DNA of 64,000 nucleotides, from contig NZ_FMCU01000004.1 of NCBI RefSeq assembly GCF_900091525.1, positions 124,001 through 188,000 on the forward strand, in the 5' to 3' direction. This DNA comes from Micromonospora matsumotoense (lineage in GTDB: Bacteria; Actinomycetota; Actinomycetes; Mycobacteriales; Micromonosporaceae). Under the pieces are notes generated by a model. It searched no databases and was not told the origin of the DNA. It worked only from the letters and a program-made list of their open reading frames with translations. This document shows, one piece after another, positions 44,212 to 53,702 of this stretch; within the stretch, counting starts at the first letter, position 1, and each line of letters starts with the position of its first letter. The position numbers were made by a program, and so were the translations under genes.

Positions 44212-44369
44212 TCGGGGCGACCGCGCCGCGGGCCGGAAGCCGGGCCGGACGGGCGACGACGGGTCCACCGACGTCACCCCCTGCCCACCGGCCGCACGCG
44301 CGGGACGGACCACGGCCTTCGTCCGCGCGGCGGACCACACGGCCTTCGTCGCCACCCGAAGGAGGCCGT

Positions 44370-45578
44370 GTGCGGATCGTCGACGCCCGGGTCATCGTGA
44401 CCTGTCCGGGCCGCAACTTCGTCACCCTGAAGATCGTCACGGACGAAGGGGTCACCGGCGTCGGAGACGCCACCCTCAACGGCCGCGAGCTGGCCGTCGC
44501 GTCATACCTGCGCGACCACGTGGTGCCGCTGCTGATCGGGCGGGACCCGGCCCGGATCGAGGACACCTGGCAGTACCTCTACCAGGGGGCCTACTGGCGG
44601 CGCGGGCCGGTCACGATGAGCGCGATCGCCGCCGTGGACACCGCGCTGTGGGACATCAAGGGCAAGGTCGCCAACCTGCCCGTCTACCAACTGCTCGGCG
44701 GTCGGTCCCGCGACGGGGTCACCGTCTACGGGCACGCCAACGGCGAGACGGTCGAGGACGTGCTGGTCGAGGTCGCCCGCTACGTCGACCTCGGCTACCG
44801 GGCGATCCGGGTGCAGTGCGGTGTGCCGGGGTTGCCGAGGACCTACGGGGTCAGCGCGGACAAGCTGTTCTACGAACCGGCCGACGCGGCCCTGCCCAGC
44901 GAGGCGACCTGGTCCACCGCACGGTACCTGGCGCACGTCCCGACGGTCTTCGCCCGGGTACGCGACGAGTTCGGCCCGACCCTGCGGCTGCTGCACGACG
45001 TGCACCACCGGCTCAGCCCGATCGAGGCGGCCCGGCTCGGCAAGAGCCTGGAACCGCACGCGCTGACCTGGATGGAGGACCCGGTCCCCGCCGAACTGCC
45101 GGAGGGCTTCCGGCTGATCCGCCAGCACACCACCACCCCGGTCGCCGTCGGCGAGGTGTTCAACACCATCTGGGACGCCGCCCAGCTCATCCGGGAACAG
45201 CTCATCGACTACATCCGTACCACGGTGGTGCACGCCGGCGGGATCACCCACCTGCGGCGCATCTTCGACCTGGCGGCGCTGCACCACGTGCGCAGCGGCT
45301 CACACGGGGCCACCGACCTCTCCCCCGTCTGCATGGCCGCCGCCCTCCACCTCGACCTGGCCATCCCCAACTTCGGCCTGCAGGAGTACATGCGGCACAC
45401 CGACGCCACCGACGAGGTCTTCCCGCACGGCTACCGCTACGCCGACGGCTACCTGCACCCGGCGGAGACCCCCGGCCTCGGGGTGGACATCGACGAGGAG
45501 GCGGCGGCCCGCTACCCGTACGCCCCGGCGTACCTGCCGGTCAACCGGCTGGAGGACGGCACCGTCCACCCCTGGTGA
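44370..45578 (+). CDS. manD: D-mannonate dehydratase (ManD/RspA, enolase superfamily)
   Basis: A 402-aa enolase-superfamily enzyme dehydrating D-mannonate to 2-keto-3-deoxygluconate, the step after glucuronate to fructuronate to mannonate. It begins [20 protein letters not shown]; subgroup features are [45 protein letters not shown] (first metal ligand), [25 protein letters not shown] and [10 protein letters not shown]. The GTG at 44370 has AAGGAGG immediately upstream. It lies next to the alpha-glucuronidase locus and could take the glucuronate released there. Some members act weakly or on D-gluconate, so activity needs care. Confidence 0.88.
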   Translation: MRIVDARVIVTCPGRNFVTLKIVTDEGVTGVGDATLNGRELAVASYLRDHVVPLLIGRDPARIEDTWQYLYQGAYWRRGPVTMSAIAAVDTALWDIKGKVANLPVYQLLGGRSRDGVTVYGHANGETVEDVLVEVARYVDLGYRAIRVQCGVPGLPRTYGVSADKLFYEPADAALPSEATWSTARYLAHVPTVFARVRDEFGPTLRLLHDVHHRLSPIEAARLGKSLEPHALTWMEDPVPAELPEGFRLIRQHTTTPVAVGEVFNTIWDAAQLIREQLIDYIRTTVVHAGGITHLRRIFDLAALHHVRSGSHGATDLSPVCMAAALHLDLAIPNFGLQEYMRHTDATDEVFPHGYRYADGYLHPAETPGLGVDIDEEAAARYPYAPAYLPVNRLEDGTVHPW

Positions 45579-45593
45579 GCCGGGCCGCCAAGG

Positions 45594-46004
45594 TCAGCGC
45601 AGCTCCTTGACGCGGATCAGGTTGCCCGCCGGGTCCCGGAAGGCGCAGTCGCGCACCCCGTACGGCTGGTCGATCGGCTCCTGGACCACCTCGGCGGTGC
45701 TGGCCTGCACCCTCTCGAAGGTGCCGTCGAGGTCCGGGGTGGCCAGCATGAGCCAGCCGTAGGTGCCCTTGGCCATCATCTCGGCGATGGTCCGGCGCTC
45801 CTCGTCGGTGACGCCCGGGTCGACGGCCGGCGGCGCCAGCAGGATCGACGTGCCGGGCTGACCGACCGGGCCGACGGTGATCCAGCGCATCCTGCCCGAC
45901 CCGACGTCGTTGCGGACCTCGAAACCGAGGATGTCGCGGTAGAAGGCCAGCGAGGCGTCCGGGTCGTCGTGCGGCAGGAAACAGGTGTCGATGGTGAGAT
46001 CCAT
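45594..46004 (-). CDS. VOC-family (glyoxalase-like) protein
   Basis: A 136-aa protein with two beta-alpha-beta-beta-beta units, beginning MDLTIDTCFLPHDDPDASLA with YRDILGFEVRNDVG. It ends DCAFRDPAGNLIRVKEL, in which an FRDP-Gly pattern and Glu are typical metal-site elements. The ATG at 46004 is chosen; a GTG at 46013 is also possible. It follows the AraC-type regulator by about 10 bp and is co-transcribed with it. VOC proteins include glyoxalases, dioxygenases and resistance proteins, and nothing narrows the function here. Confidence 0.8.
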   Translation of the reverse strand: MDLTIDTCFLPHDDPDASLAFYRDILGFEVRNDVGSGRMRWITVGPVGQPGTSILLAPPAVDPGVTDEERRTIAEMMAKGTYGWLMLATPDLDGTFERVQASTAEVVQEPIDQPYGVRDCAFRDPAGNLIRVKELR

Positions 46005-46014
46005 GCCGCTCACG

Positions 46015-46458
<444 letters not shown>

Positions 46459-46573
46459 CCCGTGATCGTGCCACGTCCCGCCGGGTCGCCCCACCCCGAC
46501 GCGGCCCGTCCCCACGCGGCCCGTCCCGGTCGGCGGGCGGCGGCCTCAGCCCGGCCGGCCGGGCACCGGCGTG

Positions 46574-46607
46574 CGGCGGCACCGGCCGTCGTCCGGCGGT
46601 GCCGCCG
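46574..46607 (-). terminator. Hairpin at the end of the xylan operon
   Basis: CGGCGGCACCG at 46574-46584 pairs with CGGTGCCGCCG at 46597-46607 (11 bp, 12-nt loop). It begins 8 bp after the stop of the alpha-glucuronidase gene. Confidence 0.7.
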
Positions 46608-46614
46608 AGCGCGG

Positions 46615-48750
46615 TCAGTAGATGTGGCGGCCCTTCGCGTCGGGCACCCCGGACTTGCGGAAGAAGTACGTGTTGACCTGGTCCCGCCACTCGGTGGCGC
46701 AGCGCAGTTGCTCGTCGAGGCGCTCGACGACCCGGTCGTACACGGCCCGGTCGATCACCCCGGCGAGCCGGGTCCACCGGTCCCGCATCGCCACCACCTC
46801 TTCCACCCCGGCGAAGTGGGTGTCGTAGATGTGCTGGATGACCGGGACGCCGCTGTGCAGGACGTGGGAGTAGGGCACGTGGTGGAAGAAGAGCAGCAGT
46901 TCGTCCGGGCACCGCTCGAGCGACTCGTACACCTGGGACCAGGGCTGCGGGTACTGGCCGGCGAAGCCGGTGCCGGTCGCGCAGGTCCGGTCCACGCCGA
47001 CGCCGTCACGGTCGGCGAAGTGGTAGGTGCCCCACCGGCTGTACTCGTAGCCGTCCACCCCGGGCCCGTAGTGGCCGGCCGGGTTGACCATGAAGCCGAC
47101 ACCCAACGGGGCGGTGTAGCGCTCGTAGGTGCGCCAGGAGTCGTCCAGCACCGCGTGCAGCGTCTCGCGCACCAACGCCGGGTCACCGACCGTCGACGCC
47201 GGGAAGGTCAGGTCGATCCACTCGTCGAGGAGCGCGCCCGGGTCCAGGCCCGGGTCCCAGGCCAGCCGCCCGAAGGCGTACAGGTTGGCCTGGGCCAGCG
47301 GGTGCCCGCACCAGAACGGATCGTCCCCCACGTTGGCGACGGCGACCAGGTCGCCGCCCCGCCGCGGCCCCGGGCCGGGCACGTCCGCCAGCACGTCGGC
47401 GACGCTGCGCTCCGCCGCCCCCCACGGCCGGAAGGCCAGCACCTCACGCCACCAGGGGGCGAGGTAGCAGGCGTGCCACTGCTGGCCGGTGTACTCCTGG
47501 GTCACCTGCAACTCCACCGCCAGCCGGGTGGCCGGCATGGCCGCGATCACCGGCGAGACCGGCTCCCGGGGTTGGAAGTCGACCGGGCCGAACTTCACCT
47601 GGAGGACGACGTTGTCGGCGAACCGCCCGTCCAACGGGGCGAAGTGGTCGTACGCGGCACGGGCCCGGTCGGTGGTCCGGTCCCGCCAGTCCTGCCGGTG
47701 GTCGTAGACGAACGCCCGCCAGTGCACCACTCCCCCGTGCGGGGCGAGCGCGGCGGCCAGCAGGTTCGCCCCGTCGGCGTGGTCGCGACCGTAGCTGAAC
47801 GGGCCGGGCTGTCCCTCCGAGTCGGCCTTCACCACGTACCCGCCGAAGTCGGGGATGCGCGCGTAGACCCGGCGGGTGGTGCTCTCCCACCAGTCCCGCA
47901 CCCCGTCGTCGAGGGGGTCGGCGGTGGGCAGGCCACCGAGGACGACGGGGGCGGCGAAGGTCACCGACAGGTGCACCCGGATGCCGTACGGGCGCAGCAG
48001 GTCGGCGAGGTCGACCACGTCGTCGAGCCGGTCGGTCAGCAACCGCGCCTCGGTCAGGCCGACGTTGACGTTGTTCACCGAGATCGCGTTGACCCCCATG
48101 GAGGCGAGCAGCCGCCCGTACGCCCGCAGCCGGTCCCGGTCACCGTGGGGAGCGCCGTCGCGCCAGAAGATCGAGCCGCCCGCGTAGCCGCGCTCCACCT
48201 GACCCATCACCGGGTGCACGGCCACGTTGTCCCAGTGGTCGAGCATCCGGCGGCGCAGCGCGGGTCGGTGCGCCCGCGGCGGATGGTCCCCGACGTACGC
48301 GGACTCGCCGAGCCGGACCAGGTGGAACAGGCCGTACAACAGCCCGGCCGGGGCGTCGGCCAGCACCACGGTCACGTCGTCGACCCGGGTCAGCAGGAAC
48401 CCCTCGTCGCCGAGCGGCCCGTCGTCGGGGCCCGGGACCGCCGACGCGCCGGCCGGCACCGCCGACGGCAGCCCGCCCGTGGTGCGCAGGGCGAGCGCCA
48501 CGTCGACGGGGCCGACGGGCGGTGCGTCACCCGAGGTCGCACCCGTGCCGGTCCGGCCGGCCCGTCCGCCGTGTGCGGCGCAGGCCCGCGCCACCTCGGC
48601 GAATACCGTGTCGACCAGCGGACCGTCGCCGTGCACCAGCACCCGGCGCGTGCCGAGGGCCCGGAACGCCTCCGCCGGGAGCCAGGCGGGGTGCGGCGGG
48701 CTTTCCCCGTCGTCGGTCGCTCCGGCCGGGAGGGTGGCGGGTCTGGTCAT
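46615..48750 (-). CDS. aguA: Alpha-glucuronidase (GH67)
   Basis: A 711-aa enzyme removing 4-O-methylglucuronic acid from xylo-oligosaccharides. There is no signal peptide, so it acts in the cytoplasm on imported aldouronic acids. GH67 features are LDHWDNVAVHPVMGQVERGY, NAISVNNVNVG, YVVKADSEGQPGPFSYGRDHADG (acid region), LQVKFGPVDFQPREPVSP (catalytic Asp and Glu) and QVTQEYTGQQWHACYLAPWW. The ATG at 48750 overlaps the stop of the DUF624 gene (ATGA). It is the last gene of the operon from 57080. An N-terminal Gly/Thr-rich insertion near residues 60-85 is unusual. Confidence 0.95.
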   Translation of the reverse strand: MTRPATLPAGATDDGESPPHPAWLPAEAFRALGTRRVLVHGDGPLVDTVFAEVARACAAHGGRAGRTGTGATSGDAPPVGPVDVALALRTTGGLPSAVPAGASAVPGPDDGPLGDEGFLLTRVDDVTVVLADAPAGLLYGLFHLVRLGESAYVGDHPPRAHRPALRRRMLDHWDNVAVHPVMGQVERGYAGGSIFWRDGAPHGDRDRLRAYGRLLASMGVNAISVNNVNVGLTEARLLTDRLDDVVDLADLLRPYGIRVHLSVTFAAPVVLGGLPTADPLDDGVRDWWESTTRRVYARIPDFGGYVVKADSEGQPGPFSYGRDHADGANLLAAALAPHGGVVHWRAFVYDHRQDWRDRTTDRARAAYDHFAPLDGRFADNVVLQVKFGPVDFQPREPVSPVIAAMPATRLAVELQVTQEYTGQQWHACYLAPWWREVLAFRPWGAAERSVADVLADVPGPGPRRGGDLVAVANVGDDPFWCGHPLAQANLYAFGRLAWDPGLDPGALLDEWIDLTFPASTVGDPALVRETLHAVLDDSWRTYERYTAPLGVGFMVNPAGHYGPGVDGYEYSRWGTYHFADRDGVGVDRTCATGTGFAGQYPQPWSQVYESLERCPDELLLFFHHVPYSHVLHSGVPVIQHIYDTHFAGVEEVVAMRDRWTRLAGVIDRAVYDRVVERLDEQLRCATEWRDQVNTYFFRKSGVPDAKGRHIY

Positions 48751-49430
48751 CCGGTGAAGTCCTTCCGCACGATATCGGTCATCGGGGTGGCGACCCGCAG
48801 GTACGCCAGGACGAACAGCACGGCCAGCAACGCCAGCAGCGCCTCGGAGGAGAGCACGGTGAGCGCGGTGGCAGCGGCCAGCAACAGCAGGTTGCCGACG
48901 GTGACGCCGGGGGTGCGGATCAGGAAGTGCACCGCCAGCCGGAGCACGTCGCGGGTGCGGAAGGTGAACAGCGAGGCGATCACCAGGGCGTTGCCGCCGA
49001 CCAGCACGAGCACCACGCCGAGTCCGACCAGCGGCACCGCCCAGCCGGTCGGGACGCCCGCAGTGGCCAGGTGGGTGAGGTTGACCCCGATGACGGTCAG
49101 CCACAGCAGCAGCGGCACCCAGATCCGCAGCACCTGCGGCAGGTTGGCCCGGTAGCCCTGCCGGAACCGGGCGGCGGGTCGCAGGTCGGTCAGGTCGGGG
49201 CGTTGGTGGTGCAGGGCGTACAGGGCGGCGGAGACCCCCGGGCCGACCGGGAGCAGGCAGACCGCGACCAGCGGCAGGTTGCTGGCGTCCCGGCCGAGCA
49301 GGAGCAGCGGGACCAGTCCGGGCAGGGTGACCAGGGCCAGCAGCAGCCCGACGACGAGCACCGTGTACACCGATGCGGCGGCCCGCGACAGTGGACCGTC
49401 GCCGAACTCCCGCCAGGGCTGCGCGCTCAC
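48747..49430 (-). CDS. YesL-like DUF624 membrane protein
   Basis: A 227-aa protein with about five hydrophobic helices (e.g. SVYTVLVVGLLLALVTLPGL, VIGVNLTHLATAGV). It belongs to the DUF624/YesL group that accompanies lplB/lplC-type oligosaccharide ABC transporters in hemicellulose and pectin loci. The start is the GTG at 49430, whose GTGA overlaps the GH39 stop. It probably helps the transporter, but the role is not known. Confidence 0.82.
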   Translation of the reverse strand: MSAQPWREFGDGPLSRAAASVYTVLVVGLLLALVTLPGLVPLLLLGRDASNLPLVAVCLLPVGPGVSAALYALHHQRPDLTDLRPAARFRQGYRANLPQVLRIWVPLLLWLTVIGVNLTHLATAGVPTGWAVPLVGLGVVLVLVGGNALVIASLFTFRTRDVLRLAVHFLIRTPGVTVGNLLLLAAATALTVLSSEALLALLAVLFVLAYLRVATPMTDIVRKDFTG

Positions 49431-50980
49431 GACCGCTCGTCCCGGTCGGGCGGCGGGGTGCGCTCGGTGGGGCCGCCGAGCAGCCGGGCCTCGTCCCACC
49501 ACGGCGGGGTCTCGTCCCGTACCGCCGCCAACTCGACCAGGGTGACCTCGTGCCGGGCCAGGGTGAGGTCGAGGTCGACCCGGCCGGCGGTGACCGGCAG
49601 GGCGCGGTGGGAGCGGGGCGGTTCGGCGGCCTCCCGCAGGGTGTCGAGCTGGTCGGGTCGGGGGGACCGGGGGCGGCCCATCTCGCTCCAGGCGGCCCAG
49701 GCGTTGCCGGCCTCCTCGCTGACCGACGAGCGGAGCAGGAACACCGACGAGGCGCCGGGCGGGCCCACCGGCACCGACAGGGCCACCGGGTGCCGGTCGG
49801 GCACCGGCGCATGGCCGGTCACGTCCACCGGCGCCCAGGCCAGCACGGCGACCCGGCCGTCGGGATGCCGGGTGACCAGGTGGTCCGCGCCGCGCGCCAG
49901 CACCTCGTCGCCGAGGCGGGCCATGAAGGCGTACAGGTGGTAGGTGGGTTTCTTGATCTGGTGGTGGGTGAGCAGGCCGAACCCGCCGTGGAACAGCGCC
50001 GTCGGCACCCCCGTCTCCTCGAACATGTCGCTGAACGTCCAGTACGAGAAGGAGTCGACCAGGTCACCGCCGGCCGCCAGCACCGGGGCGAGGTACGCGG
50101 CGTGGAAGGCCGTGTCGTGGATCGGGTTGTCCGGCCGGTAGGAGGAGTTGAACTCGGTGATGTGCACCGGCAACTCCGCCAGGGCGGTGCCGAACAGGTG
50201 CCGCCGGGGTGCGGCGAACTGCTCCAGCAGCGACGACGCCGGGGCCAGCGTCTGGTGGGTGCCGAAGGGTACGTGCTGGGCAGGGCCGGAGGTGTAGGCG
50301 TGCCGGCTGACGAAGTCGACCGGCACGTCGTGTGCGGTGACGAAGTCGGCGAAGGGTTCCAGCCAGTCGTCCGCGCCGGGCGAGATGGCGGGGCCGCCGA
50401 CCTGCAACCCGGCGTCGACCTCCTTGACGGCGTGCGCGGTGACCTCGTAGAGCCGGTGGTAGGCGTCCCGGTCCGCGCCCTGCCAGAAGTCGGTCAGGTT
50501 GGGTTCGTTCCACACCTCGATCGGCCAGCCCCGCACCTCGTCGAGGCCGTACCGGTCGACCAGGTGGGCCACCGTGGCGCGGACCAGGTCGGCCCACTCC
50601 GACCAGCAGCGGGGCGGGGTGACGTTGCCCTGCCACCAGAACACCGTCTGGTCGCCGGAGGCCAGCCCGGAGGGCATGAAGCCCAGTTCCACGAAGGGTC
50701 GGACGCCCACCCGGAGGTAGGCGTCGATCACCTGGTCGACGTAGGTGAAGGCGTGGTGCACCCGGCGTTCGCCCTGGTGCTGGTAGGGGCGGTGGACGCC
50801 GACGCCGTCGCTGAGCAGGCCGTGCCCGCGGATGTGCCGGAAGCCGATGTCCCGCTGGATCAGGGCCAGCGAGTCCTGGTAGTCGCGGCGCAGGGCCAGT
50901 TCGAAGCGCCCGGTGCCGACGCAGTGCCGCCAGGCATCGGTGAGCCGCCCCACAGGCTGGGCGGGAACGGTGATCCGCAT
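49427..50980 (-). CDS. xynB: GH39 beta-xylosidase
   Basis: A 517-aa glycosidase without a signal peptide, expected to cleave xylose from xylo-oligosaccharides in the cytoplasm. The acid/base Glu159 is in EVWNEPNLTDFW and the nucleophile Glu276 in VHITEFNSSY. These positions match E160 and E277 of the Thermoanaerobacterium GH39 xylosidase. Other motifs are FRHIRGHGLLSDGVG and FSYWTFSDMFEE. It follows the SBP gene after an 84-bp gap with a strong hairpin, and overlaps the DUF624 gene downstream. Confidence 0.95.
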   Translation of the reverse strand: MRITVPAQPVGRLTDAWRHCVGTGRFELALRRDYQDSLALIQRDIGFRHIRGHGLLSDGVGVHRPYQHQGERRVHHAFTYVDQVIDAYLRVGVRPFVELGFMPSGLASGDQTVFWWQGNVTPPRCWSEWADLVRATVAHLVDRYGLDEVRGWPIEVWNEPNLTDFWQGADRDAYHRLYEVTAHAVKEVDAGLQVGGPAISPGADDWLEPFADFVTAHDVPVDFVSRHAYTSGPAQHVPFGTHQTLAPASSLLEQFAAPRRHLFGTALAELPVHITEFNSSYRPDNPIHDTAFHAAYLAPVLAAGGDLVDSFSYWTFSDMFEETGVPTALFHGGFGLLTHHQIKKPTYHLYAFMARLGDEVLARGADHLVTRHPDGRVAVLAWAPVDVTGHAPVPDRHPVALSVPVGPPGASSVFLLRSSVSEEAGNAWAAWSEMGRPRSPRPDQLDTLREAAEPPRSHRALPVTAGRVDLDLTLARHEVTLVELAAVRDETPPWWDEARLLGGPTERTPPPDRDERS

Positions 50981-51020
50981 CGTCGTCGTCCTCCGGTGGT
51001 CGCCGTGCCGGTGCCGGTGA

Positions 51021-51059
51021 CCGGTCCGGCCGGGCCCGTGGCGGGCCCGGCCGGACCGG
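51021..51059 (-). terminator. Perfect 17-bp hairpin between SBP and GH39 genes
   Basis: CCGGTCCGGCCGGGCCC at 51021-51037 pairs exactly with 51043-51059 around a 5-nt loop. It begins 5 bp after the SBP stop, inside the operon. It may be an attenuator or a 3'-end stabiliser that lets the binding protein be made in excess over downstream enzymes. Confidence 0.8.
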
Positions 51060-51064
51060 GTCGG

Positions 51065-52702
51065 TCAGCCGTTGTCCTTCTGGAACCGCTCGTACGCCTT
51101 GTTGACCAGGCCGATGTACTGCTCCGAGTTCTTGGCCTTCAGCTCACCGAGGTAGGCGTCCCACTCGGTGAGGGGCCGCTGGCCGAGGATGAACTTCAGC
51201 GTGTTCTGGACGACGTGGTCCTTCAGCGGGGTCTCCCAGAGCGACGCCTGCTCCCGCTCCTCGTCGGTGAGCGGGGCCGGCGGGTCCACCGGCAACGGCG
51301 TCCGGGCGTTCATCACCTTCTGGAACTCCATCTCCTCCGGGGAGAAGAAGGACTGCACCAGGTCGAGCTTGCCGCCGTAGGAGAACACCCCGTTGCCGAA
51401 GCCGAAGTCCTTCTGCAGGTGCTTGCTGCCCTTGGGGTTGAGCCCGATCATGTCGACGTCGGGATTCAGGGTGTACTTGCCGGCGGCATCCTTGGTGAAG
51501 GTGGTGCCCTCGACGCCCCACTTGGCGAACTCCTGGCCGGCGTCGGAGTAGTACACCCAGTCGATGAACTGCATCAGCGCCACGAAGTTCTTGCTGTCCC
51601 GGGCCTTCTTGGAGATCATGATGCCGTTCTCCAGCCGGCTGGCCGGGTTGATCTCGCCGGCCGGGCCGACCAGCAGCGGGATCTTCGTCAGCTTGGCGTT
51701 CGGCTGGGTCTTGGCCAGGTCGGGGCGGTAGTCGTTGATGAGGGTCTGGGCGTTGCTGCCGATGACGAAGGACTTGCCGTTGGCGAGCTTCTGCCGGGCC
51801 TGGTCATCGGTCTGGGTGAAGCTCTCCGGGTCGAGCAACTTCTCGGCCACCAGCTTGTTGAGGTAAACGATCACCTGCTTGTACTGCTCGGTGGCACCGG
51901 TGTAGACGAACTTCTTCGCCGCCGGGTCCCAGGTGGCGGGGTTCCAGCTCCAACCGGTCCGCAGCCCGTGCGCGGCGCCGACGATGCTCAGCAGTTCCCC
52001 GCCCGGGTTCGGCTTGCTCCACCGGTCCGAGTACGGGTACGTGTCGGGGTAGCGCGCCTTCATCGCCTTGAGCACGGTGTACAGCTCGTCCCAGGTCTTG
52101 GGGATCTGGAGGTTGAGCTGCTGGAGGATGTCGGTGCGCATCGCGATCGAGTACTCCGCCCACGGCTTCTCGTGCAGGCCGGGGAGCAGGTAGAACTTGC
52201 CGTCGGACTGTCGCAGCGTGTCGAACTCCGGTTGGAGGTTCCACTTGGCGATCTTGTCCTTGAGGTGGGGCATCAGGTCCAGGTAGTCGCTCACCGGGAG
52301 GATCGCGCCGGAGGAGACGAAGGCGTTCTCCTGCGGGTGGTAGGTCTTCGGGATGATCAGCGGGGCATCGCCGGCACCGATCAGCAGGCTGCGCTTCTGC
52401 TCGTAGTCGCTCAGCGGCACGGCCACCGGTGCGAGCTTGACGTTGGTCCGCTTGGTCAGCTCCGACCAGAACAGCCAGTCGTCCTTGAGCGGATAGTTCG
52501 GGTGGTTGTTGTAGAGGATGGGGAAGGAGAGCGGCTCGGTGGCCTTGAACTGCGTGTCGATCCCGTAGTCGGCCATCGCGCCGGCCCGGTTGCCGTCGAG
52601 GTTCTTGGCCTCCGGGGCCTCCTCGGAGCAGGCCCCGACGAGGGTGAGGGTGAGCAGCCCGGCAGCGGCTATCGCCACGCGGCGCCACGTCCTGTGCAAC
52701 AT
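51065..52702 (-). CDS. Oligosaccharide-binding lipoprotein of ABC importer (LplA/AguE-like)
   Basis: A 545-aa family 1 solute-binding protein. The signal peptide ends in lipobox LVGAC (Cys near residue 25). The long mature protein, over 500 residues, is usual for LplA-type binders of acidic or long oligosaccharides. Segments include AEYSIAMRTDILQQLNL, IPKTWDELYTVLKAMK and FVALMQFIDWVYYSDAGQEF. It is encoded after two permeases and before GH39 and GH67 genes, so the ligand is likely aldouronic acids or xylo-oligosaccharides (inference). Confidence 0.92.
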   Translation of the reverse strand: MLHRTWRRVAIAAAGLLTLTLVGACSEEAPEAKNLDGNRAGAMADYGIDTQFKATEPLSFPILYNNHPNYPLKDDWLFWSELTKRTNVKLAPVAVPLSDYEQKRSLLIGAGDAPLIIPKTYHPQENAFVSSGAILPVSDYLDLMPHLKDKIAKWNLQPEFDTLRQSDGKFYLLPGLHEKPWAEYSIAMRTDILQQLNLQIPKTWDELYTVLKAMKARYPDTYPYSDRWSKPNPGGELLSIVGAAHGLRTGWSWNPATWDPAAKKFVYTGATEQYKQVIVYLNKLVAEKLLDPESFTQTDDQARQKLANGKSFVIGSNAQTLINDYRPDLAKTQPNAKLTKIPLLVGPAGEINPASRLENGIMISKKARDSKNFVALMQFIDWVYYSDAGQEFAKWGVEGTTFTKDAAGKYTLNPDVDMIGLNPKGSKHLQKDFGFGNGVFSYGGKLDLVQSFFSPEEMEFQKVMNARTPLPVDPPAPLTDEEREQASLWETPLKDHVVQNTLKFILGQRPLTEWDAYLGELKAKNSEQYIGLVNKAYERFQKDNG

Positions 52703-52760
52703 GGCTCGTCCTTTCGATCAGGTGGTGTGGGGGTGCAGTGGGGTGGAGCGGTCGGCCGGG

Positions 52761-53702
52761 CTACCCCTTGACCGCGCCGAGCATCACGCCGGACACGAAG
52801 AACCGCTGGACGAAGGGGTAGACCGCGAGAATCGGCAGCGTGGTGAGCACGATGGTCACGGCCTGGATGGTGGCCGCCGCCTGCACCGCGTCGGACTCGG
52901 CGACGCCACCGGCCGACTGCGCCCCGGTCGCCCCGGCGATGAGGTTGCGCAGGTAGACCGTGACCGGGAGCAGGTCCTGCTGGTCGAGGTAGAGGAACGC
53001 GGTGAACCAGGAGTTCCAGAAGGACACCGCGTAGAACAGCAGCATCGTGGCGATGATCGCCTTGGACAGCGGCAGCACGATCCGCAGCAGGGTGCCGTAG
53101 GTGCTCAGCCCGTCGACGGCGGCGGCCTCCTCCAACTCGACCGGCAGGCTCTCGAAGAACGCCTTCATCACCAGCAGGTTGAACACGTTGATCGCGTTGG
53201 GCAGGACCACCGCCCAGATGCTGTTCTTCATCCCCAGGCTGGTGATCAGCACGTAGTTGGGGATCAGCCCGCCGGAGAAGAACATGGTGAACACGGCGAT
53301 CCCGACGAGCACCCCGCGGCCCTTGAGCTGGTGCTTCGACAACACGTACGCGTAGCAGGTGGTCAACACGATCGAGATGGCGGTGGCCACGACGGTGTAG
53401 ACCACGGTGTTGCGGTAGTTCGTCCAGAACATCGGGTCGGACATCACCAACCGGTAGGCGGTGAGGTTGAAGCCCTGCGGGACGAGGTTGACCTTGCCCG
53501 CGATGATCGGTGCCTCGTCGCTGAGCGACCGGGCCACGATGTTGACGAACGGGTAGAGCGTCACGATCACCACGAGGGTCAGCACGACCCCGTTGACCGC
53601 CTGGAACACCCGGTAACCCCGGGTGGGTCGGATGCCCCGCGGCCGGCGGACCCGCCGGGGCTGCGTCGTCTTCGGGCCGGCCGTGCCCGGTGCCACGGTC
53701 AC
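52761..53702 (-). CDS. ABC transporter permease (LplC/YtcP-like)
   Basis: A 313-aa CUT1 permease with six helices. The EAA loop contacting the ATPase is EEAAAVDGLSTYGTLLRIVLP. The C-terminus, FFVSGVMLGAVKG, is family-typical. The GTG at 53702 gives a GTGA overlap with the upstream permease; a GTG at 53705 is in the same frame. No ATPase gene is in the cluster, so it probably shares a general MsiK-type ATPase encoded elsewhere, as is known for actinomycete CUT1 importers. Confidence 0.93.
   Translation of the reverse strand: MTVAPGTAGPKTTQPRRVRRPRGIRPTRGYRVFQAVNGVVLTLVVIVTLYPFVNIVARSLSDEAPIIAGKVNLVPQGFNLTAYRLVMSDPMFWTNYRNTVVYTVVATAISIVLTTCYAYVLSKHQLKGRGVLVGIAVFTMFFSGGLIPNYVLITSLGMKNSIWAVVLPNAINVFNLLVMKAFFESLPVELEEAAAVDGLSTYGTLLRIVLPLSKAIIATMLLFYAVSFWNSWFTAFLYLDQQDLLPVTVYLRNLIAGATGAQSAGGVAESDAVQAAATIQAVTIVLTTLPILAVYPFVQRFFVSGVMLGAVKG

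Larger units (their letters stand above)
43987..44369. promoter_or_regulatory. 383-bp divergent regulatory region between araB and manD
   Basis: It carries the araB promoter with an operator at its left end and the mannonate dehydratase promoter (TTGACA/CAGACT) at 44182-44211. A weaker LacI-like palindrome GTGAGCGGTCAC is at 44148-44159. The 160-nt leader before the mannonate dehydratase gene holds no clear gene. Confidence 0.6.

Noticed and set aside
49373..52771. Plus-strand open frame of 1132 codons
   Set aside because: Antisense to the GH39 and binding-protein genes, which both have clear domains and catalytic residues.
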